A stretch of 64,000 nucleotides of DNA from Symploca sp. SIO1C2. GTDB taxonomy: Bacteria; Cyanobacteriota; Cyanobacteriia; Cyanobacteriales; Coleofasciculaceae. The stretch is taken from contig JAAHFP010000034.1 of assembly GCA_010672925.1 (NCBI GenBank), positions 1-64,000 of the forward strand, read 5' to 3'. Shown here in pieces: positions 17,617 to 25,062 of the stretch (position 1 is its first letter; each line of letters opens with the position of its first letter). A model generated the notes under the pieces. That model was not told the DNA's origin and did no database searches. It saw only the letters and a program-made list of their open reading frames with translations. The position numbers were made by a program, and so were the translations under genes.

Positions 17617-18486
17617 TTGGACTTAAAAGAGCATCTCTACCAACATCTTACTCAGATAGTGCGCGATCGCGACCCTTATCTCAACACGGGTGGACATTTT
17701 TTTGTACAGCAATATATTCGCCAACAGCTTCAACAGTGGGGTACAGTAGAAACCCATGAATTTCGGGTGCAGCGTAAAACTTATAAGAATTTAATCCTCA
17801 ACCTTCCACCTCAGGAAAGTAGCCAACGGAAAATAGCTAACCAAAGAAAGAGAAAATCTCCACCCATTCTAATTGGTGCTCACTATGATGCTGTACCTGG
17901 AAGTCCAGGGGCAGATGACAATGCTACTGGTGTGGCTGTTTTATTGGAGTTAGCAAGAGCATTTACCATTCAACCGCCAAAATCGACCGTCCGATTGGTT
18001 GCCTTTGATATGGAAGAATACGGTTTATTGGGCAGTGAGCAATATGCTGAGGAGTTAAAGCAACAGGGACAACCTCTACGTTTGATGTTCTCTTTAGAAA
18101 TGCTGGGTTACTGTGATCCCACTCCCGGTTCCCAAAGCTATCCAGCTAAGTTGGAATATTTATACCCCAATCGAGGTGATTTTATTGCTTTAATTGGCAA
18201 TATATCTACTATCCCTGACTTGATTCGCCTCAGCCGTATTATTCGTAAAGAAGGAACACCCTGTGAGTGGTTACCAGCAGGAAAACAAGGTCTAATTGTT
18301 CCTCCAACACGACGCAGTGATCATGCTCCTTTTTGGGACAGAGGTTATCGGGCAATGATGGTTACAGATACATCATTTATGCGGAATCCTCATTATCATC
18401 AGCCAACTGACTCGATAGAAACCCTGGATCTTGATTTTCTTACTGGCGTCTGTCGCGGTTTGATTAGCGGTATTCGGAATCTTTGA
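17617..18486 (+). CDS. M28 family zinc aminopeptidase
   Basis: 289-residue metallopeptidase. The M28 zinc ligands are visible: the histidine and aspartates in GAHYDAVPGSPGADDNATG, the glutamates in DMEEYGLLGS, and the late histidine in NPHYHQPTDSIETL. The TTG at 17617 is chosen as the start because AGGAG lies 9 bases upstream (17603-17607) and no better ATG is near. There is no signal peptide, which suggests a cytoplasmic peptidase. Confidence 0.9.
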   Translation: MDLKEHLYQHLTQIVRDRDPYLNTGGHFFVQQYIRQQLQQWGTVETHEFRVQRKTYKNLILNLPPQESSQRKIANQRKRKSPPILIGAHYDAVPGSPGADDNATGVAVLLELARAFTIQPPKSTVRLVAFDMEEYGLLGSEQYAEELKQQGQPLRLMFSLEMLGYCDPTPGSQSYPAKLEYLYPNRGDFIALIGNISTIPDLIRLSRIIRKEGTPCEWLPAGKQGLIVPPTRRSDHAPFWDRGYRAMMVTDTSFMRNPHYHQPTDSIETLDLDFLTGVCRGLISGIRNL

Positions 18487-18510
18487 AAGATTCAGTAATA
18501 GTTTAAACGT

Positions 18511-18912
18511 TTACTGACTAAAGCGAATCTCTGCTTCTTTCACAAAGATAATTGTACCAAAACGGTTGAGAAAATCTATTCCGAGTAAACCATCAGTAAA
18601 AGTTATTGCTGGTAAATCGTGAGCTACAATTGGGAAATTATCTACGCGCTGGCCTAAACAGCTGAACCAAGGTACTTTAACCACTGGTGTTTCAACAATT
18701 CCACCAGGTGTAGGTATCCTCATTCTGCGAAGAGGGTTTTGCACATCACAGCCAAGAGCTTTCAATAGATTTACTCTCAATACAGTGTAGCTCTAACCAG
18801 TATCCACCAACAATCTCACTTTTCTCACAATATTTGACCTGCCACCCAAAGCAGCTCTTGCCACAAGTAAATTACCGTAATAAGAAAGTTTATAAGTTTT
18901 CTGTAAACTCAC
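18511..18912 (-). pseudogene. Retropepsin-like aspartic protease, amber stop after DTG
   Basis: Read from a GTG at 18912, the frame encodes a basic N-terminal strand segment, then LLVDTG, the catalytic motif of clan AA aspartic proteases, then a TAG at 18795-18793, then S-Y-T-V-L-R-V-N-L-L-K-A-L-G-C and the family's C-terminal flap and GLLGIDFLNRFG strand to the stop at 18511. Only the stop interrupts it, exactly one codon after the active-site glycine. The GTG overlaps the stop of the upstream gene once that gene's frameshift is corrected (GTGA). An intact relative is at 45132-45500. It could be a recent pseudogene, a readthrough gene, or a base error. Confidence 0.75.
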
Positions 18913-19321
18913 AACAAAACTGCATAATTTTCAGGAATTGGACCTGTGTATTCTATGACAATCGATGGGACATTTTCAAGCTTGATTAATGCTTTGTCTA
19001 TTTCATCTCGCTCAGGTGAATGTGCTAAAACTTCGCCTCAATTGGGTTCCACTGCTCATCTGATTCTGTATCAGCTATGAGTACCCACTCACGGGGATAA
19101 CGAGAGCGGATTTCTTCGATAGTCAAAATTTCCCCAGTTAGTTTATAGTCATGGTTTTGCTTAATAGGTATCGAAGCTTCTTCAACATAGTCTTCTTGGA
19201 TTTTGGTAATTTCTTTCTCTAGGAGTTGTTTCAATTTAAGTTTTTGCTCGATATCGAGGCTGGTAATTGCCTCTATTAGTGCATTAAAGGGGATCTGCAA
19301 TTTAACAGTAGCTTGAGTCAT
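18909..19321 (-). pseudogene. Small antitoxin-like protein, frameshifted, partner of retropepsin
   Basis: From ATG 19321 (overlapping the upstream gene's stop as ATGA) the protein has an N-terminal helical segment (IPFNALIEAITSLDIEQKLKLKQLLEKEI) like those of small cyanobacterial antitoxin-type proteins, then a domain with LTGEILTIEEIRSRYPREWVLIAD. The open frame ends early at 19025 after NPIEAKF. Adding one G at the CC pair 19036-19037 (plus strand) restores G-E-V-L-A-H-S-P-E-R-D-E-I-D and a run to the stop at 18909, which overlaps the retropepsin start. That restored end is typical of a common cyanobacterial hypothetical family. Function unknown. Confidence 0.75.
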
Positions 19322-20250
19322 TGAATTTTTGGGCCAATATACCCAATAATGATTTTTCCTGGTCCTAATTTGTCCGAGAAATGGAGCCGCCAAGCTCCTG
19401 GTGTCATGCTAACGTGTAAACTGAAAATTCGATCTATGTCATCGGGACACCTAAAGGTTAGTTTCTGTTTTAAGCGATTGAGCCTTGACTCACTCTCTGG
19501 AGTTGCATTGCGAAGACTATCTGAAGAAAAAGCTCCAGTTGTCCAAGTCTTGCAGTAGTTCTCAAGCTCATCCAAACTTTTACTCACCTGTTGTAGCATT
19601 GGATTGCCGGTTTTAAGACTTTGTAGTTGCTGACGAACCTGATCACAAAATTCTAGACTAGGGAATAACTCCTTCCTACAATTCCAAAGTTCAATACCGT
19701 CACTTACAATAATTTGGATGCGATGCTTAATCCAATCAGCATGTTCCTGGACATGTTTTCTACGACTGGCATGAACAATCTCCAGATATTCATCGATTAA
19801 TTCGTCATCCTCAAATCGTGTTACTGCTAATCCTAAGCGACTGCAATCCCATCGATTGTCAGAATTCAAGCTCACTGGAAGTGCATCACTGACTAAAGCA
19901 AAGCACAGTCCTCTGGCTTCTTCCCCTTGGTAAAAAACATCAGATAAATTAAAATCACTCTTTATTACCTCAGCAACATCAGCCCAAAAGGGTGCTTTTG
20001 CAATGAGAGTACGGAAGAAGCGACGCTCCTCTATATCCACTACCTTATCATTGCGCCAGCGAGCAACCGGATAACCAGGAGCAAGTTCGATACTGTTAAT
20101 ATCATTAGCAGTGCGGAGTACCCGCTTTACCCCGGTAGTAGTTGCTTGCCGCACAGTGCTAATTAACTCTGACATTAATTGTCGTGCTGTTTGCTCATCA
20201 GCGGCAGGAGTCTTTAGTGATAGTTCATTGAGTACCATCTCCAGATCCAT
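19318..20250 (-). CDS. Unknown 310-residue protein of the DUF262/ATPase operon
   Basis: I do not recognise the family. The protein is soluble, mixed alpha/beta, with many charged residues and no signal. Its last ~45 residues (CPDDIDRIFSLHVSMTPGAWRLHF, then KIIIGYIGPKIQ) form what looks like a beta-hairpin ending reminiscent of RelE/HigB-like folds, though this is weak. It starts 3 bases after the ATPase gene and ends in a 4-bp ATGA overlap with the next gene, so it is translated with both. By analogy with ATPase-effector systems it could be the effector or a specificity factor; that is inference. Confidence 0.72.
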   Translation of the reverse strand: MDLEMVLNELSLKTPAADEQTARQLMSELISTVRQATTTGVKRVLRTANDINSIELAPGYPVARWRNDKVVDIEERRFFRTLIAKAPFWADVAEVIKSDFNLSDVFYQGEEARGLCFALVSDALPVSLNSDNRWDCSRLGLAVTRFEDDELIDEYLEIVHASRRKHVQEHADWIKHRIQIIVSDGIELWNCRKELFPSLEFCDQVRQQLQSLKTGNPMLQQVSKSLDELENYCKTWTTGAFSSDSLRNATPESESRLNRLKQKLTFRCPDDIDRIFSLHVSMTPGAWRLHFSDKLGPGKIIIGYIGPKIQ

Positions 20251-20253
20251 ATT

Positions 20254-21396
20254 TTATTCTCCCGCCGGTCCCAGCAACATCTCCAAACTTTTATCCCACT
20301 CATCGAAGAAGCCATCTGGCCATTGATCGATTCTACCGTTGCGATCGATACGTGGTGAGATTACCTTAGTAACAGCTTGCCCTAGTTTCTCTTGTCGCTG
20401 GAAGTAGTGCAGTTGGACATCTTCTGGTTCAAGTTTACCACCATGAACCGCAAGACGAATCCCGTTTAATACATGGTCACTATGGGTTTCAATGACAACT
20501 TGAACACCACAACTAGCAGCAAGTGCTAACAACTCGCCCATTTTAGCTTGTCCTTTGGGATGAAGGTGGGCTTCTGGGTTTTCTAATAAAATTAGTGTAC
20601 CTGGTTCTGAGGCTAATACTGCCACAATAATCGGTAAAGTGTAGGTAATACCAAATCCAATATTGGTGGCACGGTAAGGGTTACTATCTCCGTAGGAGTA
20701 TTGCAAGCTAATCAAATCCATATCTGGGTTTGAATTAATTTTGATGCGTGTACCTGGGCTAACTTCTCCCATCCAGGCTTCAACTTGGTCTTTCAAATCT
20801 AGTGATTTTGCTTCTAGTTGACCCTGTTGACCTTTTAATTTTACATCCGGATGACTAAGGCTATTATTAGGAATAACTTGACGCCCATTAATGGAAAGGA
20901 AATGTGCTGTATACTCACCTCTCACTCCAAGCTGTCCAAGTTGCCTTACTTGAAAATCTGACATCTCAAAAAATGCTCTCGGACCGATCCGCTCTGCCTG
21001 GAGATAGTGAAATTTATTATTGAAAAGACTAGATTTATAGACTTCTGGGATGACTGGTAATGAGGCAAGATTCAATACATCTACCTCTTGATCGTAATTA
21101 AAGCGCCATATACCCTCTAGACTATTCTCCCAAACAACCTCAAAACCAATTTCTTCTGTCTTAGCTCCCTCGAAGAGAGCATCTTGAGCCGTACCAATAC
21201 GAACCAACTCACCATTGAGTGCTAAACCAATATTTGGCAATAATCTCTGTTGGTGAGATTGACGTAGCAGCAGTAGAGAGTGCAGTAGAGAAGATTTTCC
21301 AGTGCTGTTGAGACCAGAAAGGAGAGTTAGTGGTTTGAACTCAAAGAATTGGTCTGCAAAAGGCTTGAAGTTTTTTAAGCGCATGGAGTGAATCAT
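20254..21396 (-). CDS. AAA ATPase, DUF3696 type (OLD/RecF-like)
   Basis: 380-residue ABC-type/SMC-like ATPase. Walker A is GLNSTGKSS (residues 28-36), a signature-like segment GFGITYTLPI is at about 247-256, Walker B with catalytic glutamate is LILLENPEAHLHP (E272), and the switch histidine is in ETHSDH (303-308). The C-terminal ~75 residues correspond to the DUF3696 tail. There is no TOPRIM nuclease domain. Related ATPases power several anti-phage systems and DNA repair complexes. It overlaps the DUF262 gene by 4 bases and precedes the unknown gene by 3, so all three are one operon. Confidence 0.88.
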   Translation of the reverse strand: MIHSMRLKNFKPFADQFFEFKPLTLLSGLNSTGKSSLLHSLLLLRQSHQQRLLPNIGLALNGELVRIGTAQDALFEGAKTEEIGFEVVWENSLEGIWRFNYDQEVDVLNLASLPVIPEVYKSSLFNNKFHYLQAERIGPRAFFEMSDFQVRQLGQLGVRGEYTAHFLSINGRQVIPNNSLSHPDVKLKGQQGQLEAKSLDLKDQVEAWMGEVSPGTRIKINSNPDMDLISLQYSYGDSNPYRATNIGFGITYTLPIIVAVLASEPGTLILLENPEAHLHPKGQAKMGELLALAASCGVQVVIETHSDHVLNGIRLAVHGGKLEPEDVQLHYFQRQEKLGQAVTKVISPRIDRNGRIDQWPDGFFDEWDKSLEMLLGPAGE

Positions 21397-22571
21397 GACA
21401 ACACCTCCTGGATAATTTTTTCAATAGTAATAAAGCGATACTTCACTTTATTAGCTGCCTGAGAAATAGATGCCAAAAATTCTTGGTCTGTATCCATATA
21501 ATTAATAAACAAATTCATTAATTTTTGCTTATTATTATTCAAAGCTTCGATTTGAACATCACTAAGATAACTAAGACTAACCGACCAAGCCTCAAAAAGT
21601 GATTTATTTAATGGTTTTTTTCTTTTAATGGTTTTATGTATTTTACGAAAAGCCTGATTACAAAAAATTTTATATGCGGCAATCATTGCTTTATTAAAAT
21701 CACTTTCAATAATATTTAACTCTTCTTCTTTCAACTTATTTGCTTTGAACAAAGCCTCACTTAAAAATGAATTTCTATTTCCGTCTTGGTAATATTGGTA
21801 AGAGGTAAGCCTGAATGCCAAGAAGCCAAGTATAAATTCTCGATCATCCATCCGCTTCTTTTTCGATTCGCTAAGCTGAACAACTTGCTGAAATTCTTGA
21901 GATGCAGCAAGTTTAGCCAAAAACTTAGTTCCCTTACCTGGGTTGAGAGCATGGCGTATTTCTTGGTTGGACAGAGGTACACCTCCTGTATTAATGCGTC
22001 TAAAAATGTTGTACTTTACCTCAAAAGGCGTACCTTTCTCAATCAGATATACTGTAACTTGAGTCTCTTCAATACGGCGTTGATATCTACGCTCTAGATC
22101 ATCGTAGGTTTTGCCTTCAAGTTCAGTGAGGTACTCTAGTCCACATAGTCTCAATCGCTTATTGCTCTTATCGCTAACAAAATGCTTAAGGGCAGATAGC
22201 CGTTGTAATCCATCTACAACTAACCATTTTTCCTCATCAGTGCCATCTATATAGAAGGCTGGTAAGGGAATCCGGATCAGGATAGATTCAATCAGTCGGC
22301 TTTTAACATCATCCTTCCAGATATTTGCTTGACGCTGAAAATCAGGAGCTAAATCAAGGGCTTCTTCGTTAATTCGTCTGAGTAGTTGTTCAATGGTTGG
22401 TTCTCTGGTATCGATGTTAATCTGGTCAGGATCATATAGGAAGTGATTTTTTTCGTATTGTTCTTCGTCGTTGTCGTTTTCATCGAGTAAGTCTGGGTTG
22501 TGGTTATTCAGCTTGGTCATGGTTTTGAGGTTGAGGACTGTCGTCTCACACCGCCAGTAGTGGCTTGGCAT
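21393..22571 (-). CDS. DUF262 family protein (ParB/GmrSD-N-like)
   Basis: 392-residue DUF262 protein. Characteristic motifs are PDFQRQANIW (76-85), SILIRIPLPAFYI and the DGLQRLSAL box (120-128) related to the ParB/Srx-type nucleotide-using motif. In GmrSD enzymes DUF262 is fused to DUF1524 HNH nuclease; here the C-terminal half is all-helical and I see no HNH motif, so any nuclease must come from elsewhere. The first ~45 residues are acidic and variable; an alternative start is ATG 22520. First gene of the operon, with a terminator of the preceding unit just upstream. Confidence 0.88.
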   Translation of the reverse strand: MPSHYWRCETTVLNLKTMTKLNNHNPDLLDENDNDEEQYEKNHFLYDPDQINIDTREPTIEQLLRRINEEALDLAPDFQRQANIWKDDVKSRLIESILIRIPLPAFYIDGTDEEKWLVVDGLQRLSALKHFVSDKSNKRLRLCGLEYLTELEGKTYDDLERRYQRRIEETQVTVYLIEKGTPFEVKYNIFRRINTGGVPLSNQEIRHALNPGKGTKFLAKLAASQEFQQVVQLSESKKKRMDDREFILGFLAFRLTSYQYYQDGNRNSFLSEALFKANKLKEEELNIIESDFNKAMIAAYKIFCNQAFRKIHKTIKRKKPLNKSLFEAWSVSLSYLSDVQIEALNNNKQKLMNLFINYMDTDQEFLASISQAANKVKYRFITIEKIIQEVLS

Positions 22572-22593
22572 AACTAAAACTGTAAGCTAAGAC

Positions 22594-22624
22594 AAAAAAA
22601 TAGAACAGGCTAGAAGCCTGTTCC
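22594..22624 (-). terminator. Rho-independent terminator
   Basis: On the minus strand GGAACAGGCT and AGCCTGTTC form a stem with a three-base loop, followed by TATTTTTTT. It lies ~50 bases beyond the Cys-repeat protein gene and just before the DUF262 gene, so it separates the two transcription units. The operon promoter must lie in the short stretch inside or just after it. Confidence 0.8.
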
Positions 22625-22675
22625 ACTTTTATTTGCACCTCTGATAAACCGGAAATGGTTACAATCTAAAGTCTA

Positions 22676-23494
22676 TTATTTACAAACTGCATTTCCCATA
22701 CCGCGCTTGTCTTGATCGCGAATTTCGCAGCCATAACCTCGACCATCCATGGCAGCACCACCGGCAAGACGGGCAATATCCCAAGTTTGGAGAACATTAT
22801 TGCAAATTTCTGACTTATTGGCTCGTGCTTCGCTTACGGTGGCTAAGGTCTTTCCTGCTGGGCAAGTCTCACCTTGCTCTCGTGTAAAATTGAGAGGAGC
22901 GCTAGAGACACTCTTGGTAGGAGTACTAGCAACGCTAGATTTGGGCTCAACATTACTGGATAAGTCGGGCTTCAAGATCCCGAAATTATCGAGAACATAG
23001 CAGTAATTATCAAACTGGTAAGGAGCAACTTTGGGGTCTAATTGCTCCAAAATGCTTTTTGAACCATTAAAGAGATATTCGCGGCAAGCATCCGCACTTT
23101 TGAGAGCATCGCTACATTCCTTCTTAAAATAAGGATCTTCTTTAGTTTCAGGATAGTGCTCTAACTCATCGGTACAATAGTTAACAAGTTCAATATCAAC
23201 TATTTGTACTGCTGTGTTGATATAAAGACCGCATTCTTCCAGGAAGTAGGGCTCTTCCTTAAGGGAAGGATCATACGAGATGTCTTCTTGGCATTGAGTC
23301 TTGATTGTATTTTCGGTTTCGGAAGAACTACATGCTTCCATAAAGTAGGGGTCATCCTTAAGGAAAGGATGAAACGAGAGCAGTTCTTGGCATTCAGTTG
23401 CGGTAGGTGCTGCCGCAGCCTCTGGTACATTGATATTAACAGCAGTCATGGCAACTAAAATAGCTGCCATTAAAACAGTCAAGAATCGTTTCAT
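22676..23494 (-). CDS. Exported Cys-repeat protein, long paralogue
   Basis: 272 residues from ATG 23494 (MKRFLTVLMAAILVAMTAV..., Sec signal peptide with an AAAA cleavage region). The mature protein holds three copies of a ~24-residue repeat with cysteines exactly 20 apart (C35-C55, C68-C88, C107-C127) and a core P-x-x-K-E-D-P-Y-F-x-x-E-C. A further region has paired cysteines around DACREYL and DNYC, then a serine-rich linker and a C-terminal block with four cysteines (GETCPAGKTLA to GYGCEIRD and AVCK). Probably a disulphide-rich secreted protein. I do not recognise the family. Paralogue at 24225-24689. Confidence 0.8.
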   Translation of the reverse strand: MKRFLTVLMAAILVAMTAVNINVPEAAAAPTATECQELLSFHPFLKDDPYFMEACSSSETENTIKTQCQEDISYDPSLKEEPYFLEECGLYINTAVQIVDIELVNYCTDELEHYPETKEDPYFKKECSDALKSADACREYLFNGSKSILEQLDPKVAPYQFDNYCYVLDNFGILKPDLSSNVEPKSSVASTPTKSVSSAPLNFTREQGETCPAGKTLATVSEARANKSEICNNVLQTWDIARLAGGAAMDGRGYGCEIRDQDKRGMGNAVCK

Positions 23495-23763
23495 AAATTT
23501 TTCCAAAGTTGATCAACAAACGTGAACCCCTTTTAAACTAGTGTTTAAAGGGAGCTTGATGGTGTTATGAGAAATTATCGAAGCTGGTTCGATGGGAATT
23601 AACTTAGCATTCAAATGTATTTGTCGCTAGATATTATTAATTAATTTAAAACTGCTAAAGCTTTAGTAAAAGAGTCTAAAAGGACTCAAAGCACTGACAT
23701 CTCACTTATAGAATTTTATTTGTAGTCTCAGCAATAGATAATGGTTTTTAATCATGCTTGACA
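23495..23763. repeat. Duplicated upstream region, copy 1
   Basis: The ~270 bases upstream of the long Cys-repeat gene are closely similar to 24690-24962 upstream of the short paralogue (shared stretches such as AATTATCGAAGCTGGTTCGAT and ACTCAAAGCACTGACAT). Promoter and leader were therefore duplicated with the gene, and both copies should be co-regulated. Confidence 0.85.
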
Positions 23764-23970
23764 GCATAAACTAAAATATGGTTTTGATTCGGAGCGTTAT
23801 CAAGATATTGATATAGTGAGGGAAGATTAGGATGTTGGGTTTCGCCAATTCTAATGCTGGGTAAAGCCGCGATGAATACCGGCGGCTCAACCCAACCTAC
23901 GAGGTTACGAGGCTGCTGAAGTTTACAAAAAGTAATCAGACTTAACCCAAGTGTTAGGCGCATATACAAT

Positions 23971-24184
23971 CATTGGTGTCAACTTAAGCCTAGACATAGC
24001 TGGCTAGCTAGATTTCCTTGCCTCACCTTGGATTCAAATGATGAGGCTAATAGCAAAAGTCCATTGAAATGGACTAAATTCTTCGGCTTCACCTTAAGTT
24101 TAGTCATCTAAAGATGACTTGAGCTATTAGCCTGGGGTTTGAACCCCAGGCGAGATAAGGGTTTCACTTAAGTTGACACCAATG
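23971..24184. mobile_element. MITE, 214 bp, with 9-bp target duplication
   Basis: Perfect 18-bp terminal inverted repeats CATTGGTGTCAACTTAAG (23971-23988) and CTTAAGTTGACACCAATG (24167-24184), flanked on both sides by the direct repeat ATATACAAT (23962-23970 and 24185-24193). The interior has no coding capacity but several short hairpins, including CCTGGGGTTTGAACCCCAGG (24131-24150) and GTCATCTAAAGATGAC. It is a non-autonomous element mobilised by a DDE-type transposase encoded elsewhere. It lies in a dispersed sequence resembling the tandem repeat at 24991-25062. No transposase for it is in the window. Confidence 0.92.
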
Positions 24185-24224
24185 ATATACAATACGCCCC
24201 TACCCCAATTTACAACTCCAGTAT

Positions 24225-24689
24225 TTAGTTATATGAGTTGCGCTCCAAGATCCCGAAATAATCGAGCTCGTGGCAGTAATCAGCAAACTGGTTAAGATCC
24301 ACTTTGGGGTCTATTTGATTGAAACTGCTTTTTGAACCAACGATGAGATATTCGTGGCAGACTTTCGCACTTTTGAGAGCATCGCTACATTCATCCTTGA
24401 AGTAAGGGTCTTCTAGAGCTTTGGGCTTATACTCTACCTCATAGGTACAATAGTCAACAAGATCAATGTCAACTATTTGTACTGCTGTAGTGTTTTGTGC
24501 TGCTGTAGTGTTGAGATAAGGACCGCAATCTTTCATAAAATAGGGGTTTTCCTTGAGGAAAGGATGATAGGAGATCAGTTTTTGGCATTCGGTTGCGGTA
24601 GGTGCTGCCGCAGCTTCTGGTACATTGACATTAAAAGCAGCCATAGCAACTAAAATAGCTGCCATTAAAAGAGTCAAAAATCGTTTCAT
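24225..24689 (-). CDS. Exported Cys-repeat protein, short paralogue
   Basis: 154 residues from ATG 24689 (MKRFLTLLMAAILVAMAAF..., Sec signal peptide). It has two C-x19-C repeats (TECQKLISYHP... to MKDC and YCTYEVEYKPK... to KDEC) and the following SAKVCHEYL region, but lacks one repeat, the linker and the four-cysteine C-terminal block of its neighbour, ending in FGILERNSYN. Gene and ~270 upstream bases are a duplicate of 22676-23763. Whether it is functional or a shortened relic is unclear; the frame is open and the signal peptide intact. Confidence 0.78.
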   Translation of the reverse strand: MKRFLTLLMAAILVAMAAFNVNVPEAAAAPTATECQKLISYHPFLKENPYFMKDCGPYLNTTAAQNTTAVQIVDIDLVDYCTYEVEYKPKALEDPYFKDECSDALKSAKVCHEYLIVGSKSSFNQIDPKVDLNQFADYCHELDYFGILERNSYN

Positions 24690-24962
24690 AATTTTATCCA
24701 AAGTTGAGCCAACAAACCTCAACTCCTTCTCAACGGGTGTTGGAAGGGAGCTTGATGGTTTTACGAAAAATTATCGAAGCTGGTTCGATTGGATATAACC
24801 TACCATTCAAATATATTTGTGGCTAGATAATATTAATTAATTTAAAACTGCTAAAGCTTTAGTAAAAGAGTATAAAAGGACTCAAAGCACTGACATGTCA
24901 CTTATAGAATCTTATTTGTAGTCTCAGCAATAGATAATGGTTTTTAATCATGCTTGACAGCA
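24690..24962. repeat. Duplicated upstream region, copy 2
   Basis: Second copy of the leader/promoter region described at 23495-23763. Similarity ends at about 24962 next to the 20-bp tandem repeat. Confidence 0.85.
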
Positions 24963-24990
24963 ACAACCAAGATATGGTTCTGCGTAGGGG

Positions 24991-25062
24991 CGTATTGCAT
25001 ACGCCCAGACTGTATTGCATACGCCCAGGCTGTATTGTATACGCCCAGGCTGTATTGCATAC
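24991..25062. repeat. 20-bp tandem repeat, 3.6 copies
   Basis: Unit TGTATTGCATACGCCCAGGC repeated head to tail, ending exactly at the stop codon of the large cytochrome lipoprotein. The core GTATTGCATACGCCC is a partial palindrome. Related sequence flanks the MITE (ATATACAATACGCCCC at 24185-24200). Confidence 0.85.

Noticed and set aside
23748-23969. 73-codon minus-strand frame between the Cys-repeat genes
   Set aside because: It is read from a dispersed GTTGGGTTTCG-type repeat, has no ribosome-binding site and no protein-like composition.
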